Shown: positions 1-11,749, numbered from the stretch's first letter. The stretch is 64,000 nt of DNA from Gonocerus acuteangulatus (GCA_946811695.1 OX328125.1:38859079-38923078), one strand, 5' to 3'. A program made the numbers and translations. Notes: generated by a model not told the origin, from the sequence alone.

Positions 1-773
1 CAAACACAAATTGGATCGTTGTGTAACCCCTTTCCTGCTGCATGTAACATCAATGGCCACCGCTCGCAAACACAATCTGATGAAATCTAGAAAACACAAG
101 GTTTTTACTCAGTTCCATTGGACCAGTTGAAACGTTTTCGTCCGTTCAATTTTCCTCAATTTCCAGCCCGGAGTTTTTGAATTCAGTTTACTCAATGTTT
201 TCCAGGCCGAATCATCATGGAAAATACATGTATTTCCGATGGCTACTCAGAATCCATTTTTTTTTTCGTTTTGCATATCCCTTTCTATGTAATCTTATTT
301 AAATGGCAAAATAAAAAATTCGCTCTTATGAACGAAAAGAATTAACGTTTTTAAAAAAGGTTCTCACAGTTCATCAAACGTACATAGAACTTTCACAATC
401 TCGGGATAGGCCGTCCTATGTAGCAATGACCTTGTTGAAATGTGTACCAAAGTTATTTGGAATCTTAAAGTATGAAGTTCATGAGTCACCGCTTGATTCA
501 TCATAAAAAAAATAAAGAAATAACTTCTATATTTATTATAATGAAACGAAATAAAAATAGCTTTACCCTAGAGAGACTAATCTACATTAGATTAAATGCC
601 ATATTTAAAGTTGATATGACTAAGTCTGTCAAAAAGTTCCTGAGAATTTTTGGGAAATTTGTAAATAGTGTAAATCAACGATATATTTTTCTTCACTAGC
701 CAAAATTTTTCATATATTTGATCATATATATTTGAAATTTCGTTTTTACATAAACAATCTGACACAAATGAGC
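1..773. other. AT-rich spacer, no gene recognised
   Basis: No recognisable coding, RNA or transposon signal. A 75-codon frame at 472-699 is lysine/isoleucine-rich as expected by chance in AT-rich DNA and is not supported. Confidence 0.5.
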
Positions 774-872
774 ATTTTGATAGCTACTTATGAAGTCATT
801 TTGATAGCTACTTATGAAGTCATTTTGATAGCTACTTATGAAGTCATTTTGATAGCTACTTATGAAGTCATT
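774..872. repeat. 24-bp tandem repeat, four copies
   Basis: Four perfect consecutive units of a 24-bp sequence containing GATAGCTACTTATGAAGTC. The unit is a multiple of three, so the open frame running through it encodes an eight-residue repeat. No protein family is suggested; I read it as a minisatellite. Confidence 0.9.
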
Positions 873-1374
873 TTTCTAATAAATACCTACTACGGGAATG
901 GCCCTCAGTCACATAGCATAAAACTCCCTTCTTGAAGCCCTATTGTGCTTTGGGGGTCTATAAATCCATACAAAGTTCAAGTATCCTAAAGTTCAAGTAT
1001 CTTAATGTCCGGATGGGTTCAGATCAAATAGACCCTCTGTTTCTGAATACTTTACAACCAATGGGTAAACGCCCTAAAAAGTACATAGGTTTCTTCAAGA
1101 ATGCAATGCCCAGAAATAACTTCGATTCGTCGAGATAACTTTCGACCAACCCTCGTCATTATTGCAGTTTCCTTTCTTTTTGAAAAAGTCATTTTTATAA
1201 GGTATGGTGGAGCTGGATTTATTAAATAAATAATTCTTACGTGTTGATCTGTGTGCAGTTTAATACTAACAAACACAGTGGAAAATGAAAGGTCGTTTAT
1301 CGTTTTACAAATATACCGTTTTAATACTATTAAGTAAGTAAAGTTAATCAACAAGTAATTAATTTACAACTTTT
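873..1374. other. AT-rich spacer
   Basis: Nothing recognised; the short frames here lack any motif. Confidence 0.4.
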
Positions 1375-1383
1375 TACTAGCCT

Positions 1384-1415
<32 letters not shown>

Positions 1416-1589
1416 GGCACATCAACAAATCGTGGCTATTAGCGCCGCATCCAGGGTCCAGCCAGGAATTTTCTCAGCGAGCCCTGAGATGAAAATTTCT
1501 GGCGCGGGTGGGGATCGAACCCACCATGTCCCGCTTATGAATCTAGCGCGCTAGCCACTAGACCTCGGGAGACCCCTACTATCCTAATT
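1375..1589 (-). mobile_element. tRNA-derived SINE with target-site duplications
   Basis: On the minus strand the head is tRNA-like: an A-box-like TCTAGTGGCTAGCG and a B box GGTTCGATCCCC, then a non-tRNA body ending in a poly-A tail (T run at 1388-1413 on the plus strand). Flanks at 1375-1387 and 1577-1589 are 13-bp direct repeats differing at one base, as left by LINE-assisted insertion. The body segment GGCGCTAATAGCC recurs in the copies near 6.3 and 30.2 kb. Pol III would drive it from the internal boxes. Confidence 0.85.
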
Positions 1590-2694
1590 AAACTGGAAAT
1601 TCAGCTCCCACAAAACCGGATATCCAAGGCTTCGTTTGATGCTTCCAAGATCCTTTTCAACATATTAACTACATGTTACTATTATCGCAGTGTGTCTGTT
1701 TTACGCAGCTACAATTTTATCTGTTTTTACAATGAATATTTTTCATGATTAGAATCTAGGGGATCAATAAATCATAAACATATTCCAATTCGAATGTTTA
1801 TAGGCTTTTTAACTAAAGGTATGTTTTTTAATATTTCTGCAGGTTTTTAATAATAATGTTGTAATTTGATAGATATATTTTTAATTACCTCCCTATGAAA
1901 ATAATACATAGGATAGCTTAAAAGACATAGGTAATTATCTGATCTCTTAATAATTTAATTTATGAGTAATACTTGTTATTATTTCAATGTAAATTTTAAT
2001 ACATTTTCAGGTTACATTTTAACGTCAGCTAACACCAGCAAGAATATAAATTAGCCCATTGAAATACGGCTCAATTGAATTTATGAATTATAGAACTCAA
2101 AACTTTCCATGATTGTATTTCTGTAATATAAAATACTGGATAAATTTAATGCTGATCAATTACAACTGTTTTAATACTATAGAACGAGATTTTATGCTAA
2201 TAATACAGCATCAACTGCTTTTTAATCCTTTAGTATAAATAAATTAGTCAAATTTGACAGAACGAAAAAAAAATTTTTATCAAACAGAAACGTCATTGCT
2301 TTATGATTCACTATCTAAAAAGAGTTTATCTGTCAAAGAAAAGGAATTTTAATCACGCAGTAGGATAAAACCAATGAGTCAAGATTTGAAACGAGTAAGG
2401 TGACTCACATAAGTATTAATTCAATTCCTTTGAGGAAATCGTAAAGATGAATATCGGGTTTGTTAAGTTTTGAATTCATTTTGATATAAGATTGTTTTTT
2501 CTTGAATATCATTCTAGTTTACATATTATTTATTTATTGAGTCGTCACAATGAGGCGATATGCTCTTTAAGTCAATGTGCGAAAAAAAGCTAACAATTAT
2601 GTAGAACTATATGAACATGACCAAAATAGTAAAGTTTAGCATTAAAAATGAAAATAAAATGAAATAAATAAATGTTTAAATTAAAACATTAAAA

Positions 2695-2697
<3 letters not shown>
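1590..2697. other. AT-rich spacer, no feature recognised
   Basis: About 1.1 kb with no coding frame of note and no recognised repeat. Confidence 0.4.

Positions 2698-2747
<50 letters not shown>
2698..2747. repeat. (TA)n microsatellite
   Basis: Uninterrupted TA dinucleotides followed by a short CA tail. Confidence 0.95.
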
Positions 2748-2753
<6 letters not shown>

Positions 2754-3027
2754 CACACAAAAATTGTTTTTTTAAATGGATTATGTTGTTAAATAAGTTT
2801 TAGTGTTAAATGAAAAATAGTGTATTAAAAAAGTTGAATTTCATTTTTAAGATTCAGATATTTTAGTATATTGTCGTTTAGTTTACATTTACAACATCTA
2901 CCAAAACAATTCGGTAAATAAATCATGATTTTGTTCTCTAAATAAAATAAATTTAGAGATATTATACCATCTCCAGTATATAAGTTAAGTTTTCTTAAAT
3001 ATTATAATAAAATATAATTACTTCCGA
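2748..3027. other. AT-rich spacer
   Basis: Nothing recognised. Confidence 0.4.
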
Positions 3028-3231
3028 TTATACCCTTTCCAAGGGGACAGTTATGCGTGAATTGTTTGCAACAATATCCGTAATGTCATAAATATTGATT
3101 GTTGAACTACGGCCAGCCCTTTGACGATCGAAATTTCCTGACTTGAACCACGAAAACCACATCTGAACGGTGCTGTCGCCAACTGATTCGCCACAATACT
3201 CAGCGCGAATCTTATTTCCACTTGGAGTCAC
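3028..3231 (-). pseudogene. mariner transposase helix-turn-helix relic
   Basis: About 67 codons resembling the first DNA-binding domain of mariner/SETMAR transposases. The diagnostic stretch is STVQMWFSWFKSGNFD, matching the family pattern of a Trp-Phe plus FxSGxFD at the end of the first helix-turn-helix, followed by a linker and the start of the second. The frame opens without a true ATG and ends long before the catalytic domain, so this is a fragment of an old copy. Mariner N-terminal domains bind the element's inverted repeats. No flanking inverted repeats were found. Confidence 0.7.
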
Positions 3232-3322
3232 ATTTTTTCCTTATTTAAAAAATAAAAGCATAATGTGTCGGAATGTAACTAATCGTTGCTTATATTCAGT
3301 TAGCAGAAATTAGACAAATTAA

Positions 3323-3690
3323 CCATTGATAAAGACAAACAGCGAATGTAAATACAGCAAGTGCATTGATAAAGACAAACAGCGAATGTAAATACAGCAA
3401 GTGCATTGATAAAGACAAACAGCGAATATAAATACAGTAAGTGCATTGATAAAGACAAACAGCGAATGTAAATACAGTAAGTGCATTGATAAAGACAAAC
3501 AGCGAATGTAAATACAGCAAGTGCATTGATAAAGACAAACAGTGAATGTAAATACAGTAAGTGCATTGATAAAGACAAACAGCGAATGTAAATACAGCAA
3601 GTGCATTGATAAAGACAAACAGCGAATGTAAATACAGCAAGTGCATTGATAAAGACAAACAGCGAATGTAAATACAGCAAGTGCATTGAG
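3323..3690. repeat. 40-bp minisatellite, about nine copies
   Basis: The unit contains ATTGATAAAGACAAACAGCG and TGTAAATACAGCAAGTGC, with only scattered substitutions (GCG/GTG, ATG/ATA, CAA/TAA). The unit lacks minus-strand stops in all three frames and 40 is not a multiple of three, so all three minus frames stay open for 128-140 codons. These are repeat artefacts, not genes. Confidence 0.95.
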
Positions 3691-4478
3691 AATTAAAGGT
3701 AGGTACATGTTTAAACAAAAGTCTTTACCATTCCAGCTAACCCAGTAGTATCTAAGAACATAGTACTTACGTACACTAGTAGCAGTACAAGATATCTACC
3801 TAGACAAACATAGGTAAATTGGTCTGCTGATTTACATTATGATTCTACATGTGAACAACCTAATGACTCAATTTGTTCACAAAAAGTAAAGCTTACTTTG
3901 TAAAGGACATGATAGCATACCAGATAGAGGACATCCGGCAAGAGTATTTTCAACGTGCAACTCAAAGAAAGTGTGAAACAATTTTCATTTCATCGCATTC
4001 TGTACAATATTAGGAAATATCCGGTGTTACTCTCACCATCAGGGAAAATTAAAACATAATGAGTACATAGCGTGTTTACCATTATTTTAAAGGGGAAAAA
4101 TTGAACTTCTTACAAAAATAATTGAGCATCCATTATTTTAACATTTATTTTTTAAATAGTTTATGAGTTCTTATACTTTTGGGCAATAGAGCATTTTTCT
4201 TTCGTTATAAATATTAAATTCTGTAAACTATTCCATTAACTTTAATCTTCTTATTACAATTCGATTGTTCGAGCAACGATAACCTCGTGTTTTTTTTGCC
4301 CTTAAACTCAAATAAAACAAAAACAAACAGGAGGTTCGTGAACTCTCCTGCTGATTATGGCCTGTATTAGTAGTACGGTTTTAATTTTTTTAAAAATAGT
4401 ATATTAAAAAAAAATATGCATGTTGTCGTTGTTGTTGTTATTTGCATGTTGATATGCATTATTATACATACATATGTT

Positions 4479-4486
<8 letters not shown>
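3691..4486. other. AT-rich spacer
   Basis: No gene or repeat recognised. Confidence 0.4.
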
Positions 4487-4543
<57 letters not shown>

Positions 4544-4545
4544 TT
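4487..4545. repeat. (TG)n(TA)n(TG)n compound microsatellite
   Basis: TA core flanked on both sides by short TG runs. Confidence 0.9.
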
Positions 4546-5877
4546 TTCAAAAATAGTATATTTCGGGTTTGTTGCAATTTTGTTTAAACAGTTTTGTTTT
4601 TTTCCTCACCGAGACTTGTCTTCAATTATCCAAACAAAATTAAATGTTCTGAAAAATTCATTTTTTTCTGAATGAATTAATTTTCTTCATTTTGTTCTTA
4701 CTTTTATTAGAATTTAAACGTTTCAAGCCGAAATGAGAATTTATTTTCTTATACAAGCTTAAAAGTGATATAACATTTGATCAACAAATTTTCTATAGAG
4801 CCAGGCAGATAAGAATTTAGTCAGAACATGGCATCTGTGGCATTTGATAAGGGTTAGATAACAGCGCTCAAGGACATCTGAGAGAGAACGAGGGACTGGT
4901 ACAAAAAAAAAATTGATCAAATTTATACGAAATAAAACGATTAATTTGATGGTATATTTTACGATAATTTTGGTCAATCTTAAATTATTGATGTCAACAT
5001 CAGCTTAACCCTTTCTTGGTTTGTTAAAGAATGTACTTAGTTTGCGGTTCTCTTGAGCGACGGACTTTTAATATCCGTCAAGGAAATTATTTTAATCAAA
5101 TTAACATTATAACATATGAATAGATTATAAAATACTAACTCTCGTATGAAGTTTCTCGACGTATGAATTTATGACTTTCAGACATCCATATATTTTAATA
5201 ATTAATGAGTCATAATTAACAAAAAGTAAAAAAGAAATAAGAACCTTAATATCCTCAGTACTTCTGTATACCAACAAAAAAAAATAAATAAATAAAATTA
5301 TACATAGACTCTTTACTGAGACGTAATTGAATGACACGTGACACTTCGAAACTTACACATACGCCGCACTTACATAACATCTCATTACGCAAAATTGTAT
5401 TTTAAAATAAGGTAAATTATAATTAATATAAAATGTCATATCGCCTAGTCAAGACAAATTCATAAATAAATTAAATATGCATCTGTGCTATGCTTGATAA
5501 GCAATTAAAAGTTCTCTTGAGCGTTTATATTATGCGAATTCATTTCCATAAATGTGCAGATTATAATCTTTATAACGTGTTATCAAATAATTAACAAACA
5601 ATGAAGGAAAAACTTGGAAAAAGAAAAGTTCTCTTCATTAAACCCTTTCCAAATGAAATAAGAACGAGGAAAACCTGTGATGATTGCTATTGTCTAAGGA
5701 AAAATCTTATATAACAACCAATACAGGCAGATGTAACACAGAAAAAAATAAACCAAATTTAATCATTTTGAGTTTTCCTCTTCCTCAATTAATAAGGAAA
5801 AACACTCAACACCTTACACCACTAGTAAAGGAAAACAAAACCTCTATATCCCCATACAATTATTAATATTACCAATC
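4546..5877. other. AT-rich spacer
   Basis: Frames of 60-72 codons occur on both strands but none carries a recognisable domain. Nothing else seen. Confidence 0.4.
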
Positions 5878-5929
5878 TTTAATAATTATTTTTATAACAA
5901 TTATAATTGTTATAAAAATAATTATTAAA
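5878..5929. repeat. 52-bp perfect AT palindrome
   Basis: The sequence reads identically on both strands; the centre is CAATTATAATTG. It could extrude as a cruciform. Composition is pure AT apart from two C/G pairs, so a slippage origin is possible. Confidence 0.9.
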
Positions 5930-6230
5930 ACAATTATAATTACTAATAATTATTAGGGTTAAAATGTATTTATTATTTTTACTTAGTTAGTTTTTTTATA
6001 TATTTATTTGTTCATTTATTTATTGATGCATTTATTTATTCTGCTTTCACCATTTAGGGACGTTAGCTTAGGGGAGTTATAGTTCAGGATATATGGGGTC
6101 ATCCCATAAGTAATGTCCCATAAGAAATAATGGTTTTTAATATTCTGTCTGTTTATGTTTCCTCGTTTTCAATTTATTTTTGTTTACGTACTTTGTTTAT
6201 TATAGCGTTAAATACACTTCTATTCGTCAT

Positions 6231-6310
6231 GTTTTGGTAGTTTTTTTTTTTGTATGTTTTTTTTACGGCGCATCGACAAATCTTGGCCATTAGCGCCGGT
6301 TTTGGTAGTT
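6231..6310 (-). mobile_element. 5'-truncated SINE inside the mariner copy
   Basis: The SINE 3' body (CGGCGCTAATGGCC on the minus strand) and its A-rich tail occupy 6243-6298. A 12-bp duplication, GTTTTGGTAGTT, lies on both sides (6231-6242 and 6299-6310). The tRNA head is missing, as in an abortive LINE-driven insertion. It is younger than the mariner element it interrupts. Confidence 0.85.
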
Positions 6311-6364
6311 AAACTTATTTATTCAGTGCTGAAATTTCATTTGAAATAGATCTCCCAAGACACC

Positions 6365-6476
6365 ACTTACGCCATGGTATAATGCTTTAGGACTTCAATA
6401 AAGGAGAAAAGACTGCTTCAACTTACGCCATGGTATAATGCTTTAGGACTTCAATAAAGGAGAAAAGGCTGCTTCA
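6365..6476. repeat. 56-bp tandem duplication
   Basis: Two adjacent copies beginning ACTTACGCCATGG, one base different, inside the transposase relic; a local duplication that lengthens the gene fragment. Confidence 0.9.
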
Positions 6477-6665
6477 ACTTATCGAAAACTTGTAGAAATA
6501 TATGGCGAAAATTTCATTAGTGAGAAACAAGCAGCGGTTGTTTGAACAATTTCGAGCGGGAAACCTTAAGCTTGACGACGAACTCCTGCAGGATACTGTA
6601 GATGGAAATCCTGTTGTAATAGTCGTAGAGCTAGCAAAAAAACTTGGATCTGCAAATTCTACAGG
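6396..6665 (+). pseudogene. mariner transposase N-terminal relic
   Basis: Two overlapping frames together read as the mariner N-terminus: first STYRKLVEIYGENFISEKQ, then after a frameshift LFEQFRAGNLKLDDE and VVELAKKLGS. These match the two helix-turn-helix units and linker of mariner transposases. The fragment ends at the right inverted repeat with no DDD catalytic domain. It has a frameshift near 6525 and a duplicated segment upstream, so it is non-functional. Confidence 0.75.
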
Positions 6666-6704
6666 CCACCGACACAAACCGACATTACTTATGGGATGAC
6701 CTGA

Positions 6705-8140
6705 TATTTTGCTTTCCTTTACAAAACAAAGTTTGAACTGCAAACTCTCTCTGCAACGTTTTGCATTAAATACACGTGAGTTTGTGCAGTTTTGACGACT
6801 TAAGCATGGAGTTATTGCACATTGGCCTATTCGCATCCCGGCCAAAACAACTCCTTCCCTCCGAGAGATATGTGAAGCTGTTTTCTTAGTACTTTTGCAC
6901 CTGCATGGATGTTGTCACAGTGCTTTCCATTTTTCAAGAATATTATGTTTTATAAGTCTCTAAGCTTCAAAATTATTGTATTCATTTATCAATAATTTCA
7001 ATAAATTTGACAAATAACGTTTTAGAATGTAATGTTGAGTATTTGTTTCGCGGTTGGTTCGGTATTACATATTTTGCATTTATGATGAAAATTGAGCTGA
7101 CGACAGCAGAAGATGGATCCTAATTGAAATCACGTTCATAACGACAAATGAAATCAGTTAAAATAACTCAATTAGCCCACAAAATATAAAACGTAAGTGG
7201 TTGTATTTATTTTATGATTGGAATACATTTATATTACTTGAGTTTGATTTTTAAGAATTATCAATTAACTTAAAAAATAAAAATTAAGGCAGGAGTCAAG
7301 GTGAAAAATACAATAATCCAACAAAGTGTGAGAGAGGTTTGAGTCAAGGTTGGAGCCGAGAGATTATTTTCCCCGGGTACAGAGCGTTAATTGTTAACAA
7401 GTCAATTAGGTTAATTGTAAAATGAAGCGTGACAACCTTTGACACAAGCCCTCGTAAAAGCAACACTCTCATTATGTCCTTCCTTTTTACATTCACGCCA
7501 CCTGTCGTATCAGCTTATTTTATTTATTTTTACAGAGAATTTCAGTAGAATTGTAGATCTGAAGAAAACAACACGTGCCAATCATTAGACCCTAGCGTTT
7601 TCCTTCTGTGTATATTTTCTTAGACGGAAGCTTTCAATTCCGTTGAATATAATGTTTGTTTTTTTCTAGAGCAATTTATATCCTATTCTTTATTAAATAT
7701 CCATCTTTCTCAATGTGCCAAAATAAAAATAAGAAATGTGTTATAAAACATTGAGTTAAAAAAAATAAATAAACAAATATAATCACTCAAATAATAAATT
7801 CAAATTATAAAACGAAAAAAAAACCATTAATAATAATAAATAATCAAAAAATAATAATGAAATAAAAATAAATAAATAATACTTTTCAAATTTCAGTAGC
7901 ATTCCAAATTTTATTTTAAACAACTTAAACCTGAAGAAACCTACACGCGTTGCTCATAACACCATGGTGTTTTTCTGCTGTCTTTATTTACATTGGGGAA
8001 AATTTTGCCCTAGTATCCGAATGATACAATGTTATTTATATTTTATGCGTACGTACATCAAATATTTAATGCTGTACCAACATAAAACATAGAATATTCA
8101 TATTCCTGAAAGTGGTAAAATTATATGATGAAATATATAA
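6705..8140. other. AT-rich spacer
   Basis: No coding or repeat signal recognised across about 1.4 kb. Confidence 0.4.
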
Positions 8141-8149
8141 CAGAGTAGC

Positions 8150-8390
8150 GGGCAAGTTTGGCTTAATAATAGGACATTCGACTCATATTTTGAGAAAGTT
8201 CGAAACTCAGACCTAAAGATTCAAACTTTTAGTGTAGTCGTTCCAGTGTCGGGGTCCCAGACCATCCCTACATTCACCCAGACTTCAATGGGTACCTGCA
8301 ATGAGGAAATTCAGGCGGCCTGTGCATAGTACGGACCTCTACAGTACCTGCCCCTCTGGACACCTGTGACCCTAAAGTGTACGTCAATAT
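8150..8390 (+). mobile_element. probable tRNA-derived SINE remnant
   Basis: The first about 75 bases fold like a degenerate tRNA: a D-arm-like AGTTTGGCTTAAT, an anticodon-arm-like segment, and a B-box-like AGTTCGAAACTC. A GC-richer tail (about 8240-8380) follows that differs from the other SINE family here. No clean target duplication seen. Could also be an isolated tRNA pseudogene. Confidence 0.4.
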
Positions 8391-9284
8391 TTATTTATAT
8401 AATTTAAATGTAAGCAATATATGAATAACTCAGATTTTTAGGACGGGTTAGCTATAACCAGTTCTAGACAGCTAAATACTGTAAACATTTTAAACGTTCA
8501 AAGTAATTTTACCCTGAATAATGTTAATAAAAATATATAAAAAAATAATAAAACTACATAAAATAAGTATTGTAAAGTGAATTTAAGAATAACAAGAAAC
8601 ATTTTAATGATCTTACAATGTTAATTTGTTCTGATGATGAGGGTGGGTCTTCGAAAGCGGTCGGTATTTTTAAAGATCGTTCTCATAAGGCGAATAATTT
8701 AGTATTTTTTCTGAATTTTAGTAATATTAAATGTTACTAAGACTATAGAAATTCAAACATTACAACTTGTGTAATGCTAAAGTGGCCCCTGACCTTGCCT
8801 GTCCCACTCAGCATTTAATAGGAATCTACAAAGGGAAAAATCTGGCCGAATATGCTTCTGAAAAAATCAAATGCCTGTTCAATATCTGCCCCCCCCTCCG
8901 AGCCCTCGTAGACTGATGATTTTTTTAATGAGCGTAATGAGTCTTGCTTTATCTTGAGGATTAATGATTTCAATTTGCGATATCAACTTTCCGAGTAGAG
9001 ATTAAAGACCTTACGCAATCAATGAAGTGGTTCTTTCTTTACTTTTCTAACAATAATTATCAACAATGTAAGCGTTCATTTGCTGAATTATTCCTAATTT
9101 ATGCGTTCATTCTGCTAGTAATAAGCAAACAAAATTTTTAGAGAAACGAATACTAAAACGAAAATCAAACGAAATGTTTGATAAGACTTATCATGTTCTG
9201 GTAAAAACTACAGCAGTATAGAAGGAGGGATAGGGAAATTCCACCATATTGCCAACATTTTAAGAGGGTTTTTTTTTTTTTTTA
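8391..9284. other. AT-rich spacer
   Basis: Nothing recognised. Confidence 0.4.
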
Positions 9285-9370
9285 ATAATAAAATGCGTTT
9301 TATTTTGTCAACGTTTCGGCTTGAAATTTCAGCCTTCATCAGGGCTTTAAAAGAACGTTGACAAAGAAAA
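9285..9370 (-). mobile_element. Penelope-type element end with hammerhead-like core
   Basis: Minus strand holds CTGATGA (9336-9342), a GGC...GCC stem-loop, then GAAA (9314-9317). Flanking arms GTCAACGT and ACGTTGAC (9307-9314 and 9355-9362) are complementary over 8 bp. The order CTGATGA-stem-GAAA with a CGTT stem is typical of hammerhead motifs in Penelope-like retroelements. The third helix is poor, so activity is doubtful. Confidence 0.5.
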
Positions 9371-10319
9371 TACTAATTCATTTACAGATGAAATAAAAGG
9401 AAAAATATTTTACATACACGAGGAAAAGATGACCACAGCAATTTATTGAAATTAACTTTTCGTTAATTGATCCAACAAAAAGGTTTGGTTAATGGAACAA
9501 CACAGTACAATCGACACTAACAGAAAAGAATTGGTGATAGTTTTTACATGAAAAAGGACAGATAGTTATTAAATGTAACCAGATTAGGGAAAAGAGATTT
9601 AGAATTTTCACTAAATAGTGAAAAAATAAAATTAATTAATAAATAAATAGGACGAATGAATTTATCATACGTAAAAACATATAGTTTTATCAAGATACCA
9701 AGACCGAAAACTGACTACATCTATATTCTAAAAAAAATAAAAGATTAATTTCATTAATTGTTTATAAAGGCTTAGGGCATCAATAACATCCATAATTATT
9801 ACGTATGACTGTTTATAAAAACAAATTATTGCTCGTCGAATTGAGATTTTCAAATATTCGGAAGTTAACTACTAGATACATATTTTGTGGATATTCAGCA
9901 ATGTTTTTTATATTTCCCTATATATCATATAGAGCACATCAGAGCACATTCAAATACAAATATATATTATGAATACATGCGTGATTACCAAAAGAATGGC
10001 AAGCCATTAATAAATTAATGCCTCTATAAAATGGAAAATAATAAACACGACCTCTTCTAAGAAATGCTAATACACTGATGTTTAGAATCTAATTCTAGAA
10101 CCTAGACGGTTAGGAACTTACTATGTTCAGTGTACAAATTCATAAATATATATTTGAGAAGCGTTACAGTTCTTTTATACGTTAATATATATGTACTAGA
10201 ACATAAGTGCGACTAGTAGGAACTTAATCACCTCAGCCCTTTTCCAAAAAAGTAACCAAATTGGGTATATTTTGCCTCCCCCAACTCAAAATTGGTTGTT
10301 TCTACGCATGTTGAGCGTC
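9371..10319. other. AT-rich spacer
   Basis: No open frame or recognised repeat; it may be decayed Penelope-type sequence, but I see no protein motif. Confidence 0.35.
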
Positions 10320-10870
10320 TTGAAACCATATTAGTCGCTAAATTTCAGATTTCACGATGAACACTGAAATTATTTTAACGTTTGAAGGAAAATATATAAT
10401 ATAGCAAAGTAATATATATTATTGAAGGGAATGCAATACTCTACAACCCTGTAACCGTTATTTATATTTTGGGTTCATCCTTGAAGAAATATCCGGTCAA
10501 AACGGGGAAAAATATGCGGCAAAAGCGTTTTTCCCCAAAATGACAGATTTTCAAGAGCGGATATTTTGAAAACTAAAGATATCTCGAAAACCTTTATTGA
10601 ATAGAACTTGTAGGAAATTTAATCAGCTTTCATTTGTTATAGAGTATTCATGTCGCTAGGACGCAGGGTTTCCGAGATATAAGTGAAAACTCGAAAAATG
10701 GGACCTTCTAAACCCCCCCCCCCTTCTCCCCCGCACAAAGGCTACGGGCGAGGACTTTTGATATGTTCACCTCCTTTCCAGCCCAAAGAAAGTTACGAAG
10801 TCAAAAATTTCCATCTATATCTGTTCGTTACCTGGACTAAACGTTTTCAACTAGACGGGGCGTTGAAAAT
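10320..10870 (+). repeat. 500-bp interspersed repeat, single copy
   Basis: Matches over most of its length the units at 41.7-45.1 kb: shared blocks include TACTCTACAACCCT, TTTCAAGAGCGGATATTTTG, GGACGCAGGGTTTCCGAGAT and a poly-C run followed by GGACTTTTGATATGTT. A 96-codon frame at its end is a by-product of the repeat. Class unknown. Confidence 0.75.
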
Positions 10871-10959
10871 GGTTTCATTTGATTCACCATGCCAGTGTGT
10901 AATAAATCCTATAAACGCAAATGTAATTTTCCTGAACTATGTTGCATTATCGGTACTTC

Positions 10960-11040
10960 CGGTTGCGTCATAGGGCCGAAGTCATAAGCGGGTTTCATCC
11001 TTATGAGGAGAGAAAGGAAACGAGCTAAAAAATTATCGAG
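10960..11040. repeat. Helitron-derived hairpin fragment
   Basis: Contains the dispersed block TCATAAGCGGGTTTCATCC followed by a diverged hairpin and GAGCTAAAAAA; the same block borders the Helitron helicase at 15.0 kb. Confidence 0.45.
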
Positions 11041-11389
11041 AGCAAATAAAAAATGAAAAAACTTGCGTTCATTACTAGGAATGATTTAAAAACTAAAAAA
11101 ACATGGATTGCACCACGTCATGAGAGAAAGAAAAGATATTGTTTCTGGCCTATTGAGCAAGATGTGATAATTCGTTGCATCATATTTTGCGTGAATGTTT
11201 ATAAGTTTATTTTACCTAGAAATTAAAAGGTACTTTAAAACCACGTTTGTTCGTATGATTTACGGAGCTCTTTATGAAATTCTGGCTGGAAGAACTAACA
11301 CCCTTGTGCCTAATATTATGATTAAAAGTGGGATAAATGAAATATTGCCTTTACCTTTGACATCCTAATTCCTGAGAGGTAACACGAGG
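11041..11389. other. spacer
   Basis: Nothing recognised. Confidence 0.4.
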
Positions 11390-11660
11390 CGTGTAGATGC
11401 AACACTCGCGAAGAGCAGCGCACAGCGACAAGGGCAGCAGCTGAGTGGTGACTGAACCAGTGAGACAGTCCTTATCAGTGAGTGGATAAGATAATGAGTC
11501 CGGAGTCCCCAGTCAGCTGTTCAGAGCGATTCCCCGTTGAGTGGCCTCATGAGCTGGCATCCCCCACCACTCTTCTACTCGGAATAGAATAAGCATCGCC
11601 GGAAAAACCGCCATGAATCTAAGGGACGTGGCGCCTCCTGTTCTATAGACAGATTTCCGT
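11390..11660. other. GC-richer island of unknown nature
   Basis: About 270 bp with clearly higher GC than the surroundings, including AGCAGCGCACAGCGACAAGG and several CpG dinucleotides. No open frame of note and no recognised repeat. It could be a promoter or untranslated exon of a host gene, or an old element; the sequence does not decide. Confidence 0.35.
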
Positions 11661-11749
11661 GTATGTTGTCTCGAGTCTGGAAATCCATCTCAGCATGATA
11701 GCTTAATAAATAGAATTGAGAGAGTGGTTCTATTTATTTTGCTGACGGA

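Larger units (their letters stand above)
6095..6704 (+). mobile_element. short non-autonomous mariner element
   Basis: Termini are perfect inverted repeats beginning GGTCATCCCATAAGTAATGT (from 6097) and mirrored up to 6701, with TA-containing outer bases as expected for mariner. Inside lies only the N-terminal part of a transposase and a 5'-truncated SINE. At about 0.6 kb, roughly half a full mariner, the copy cannot encode a catalytic domain and could only have moved using transposase from elsewhere. Confidence 0.85.

Noticed and set aside
1490..1575. tRNA gene on the minus strand
   Set aside because: The B box is good, but the acceptor stem does not close, and the sequence continues into a SINE body with poly-A tail and target duplications.
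3296..3718. Three overlapping proteins of 128-140 residues
   Set aside because: All arise from a stop-free 40-bp minisatellite read in three frames.
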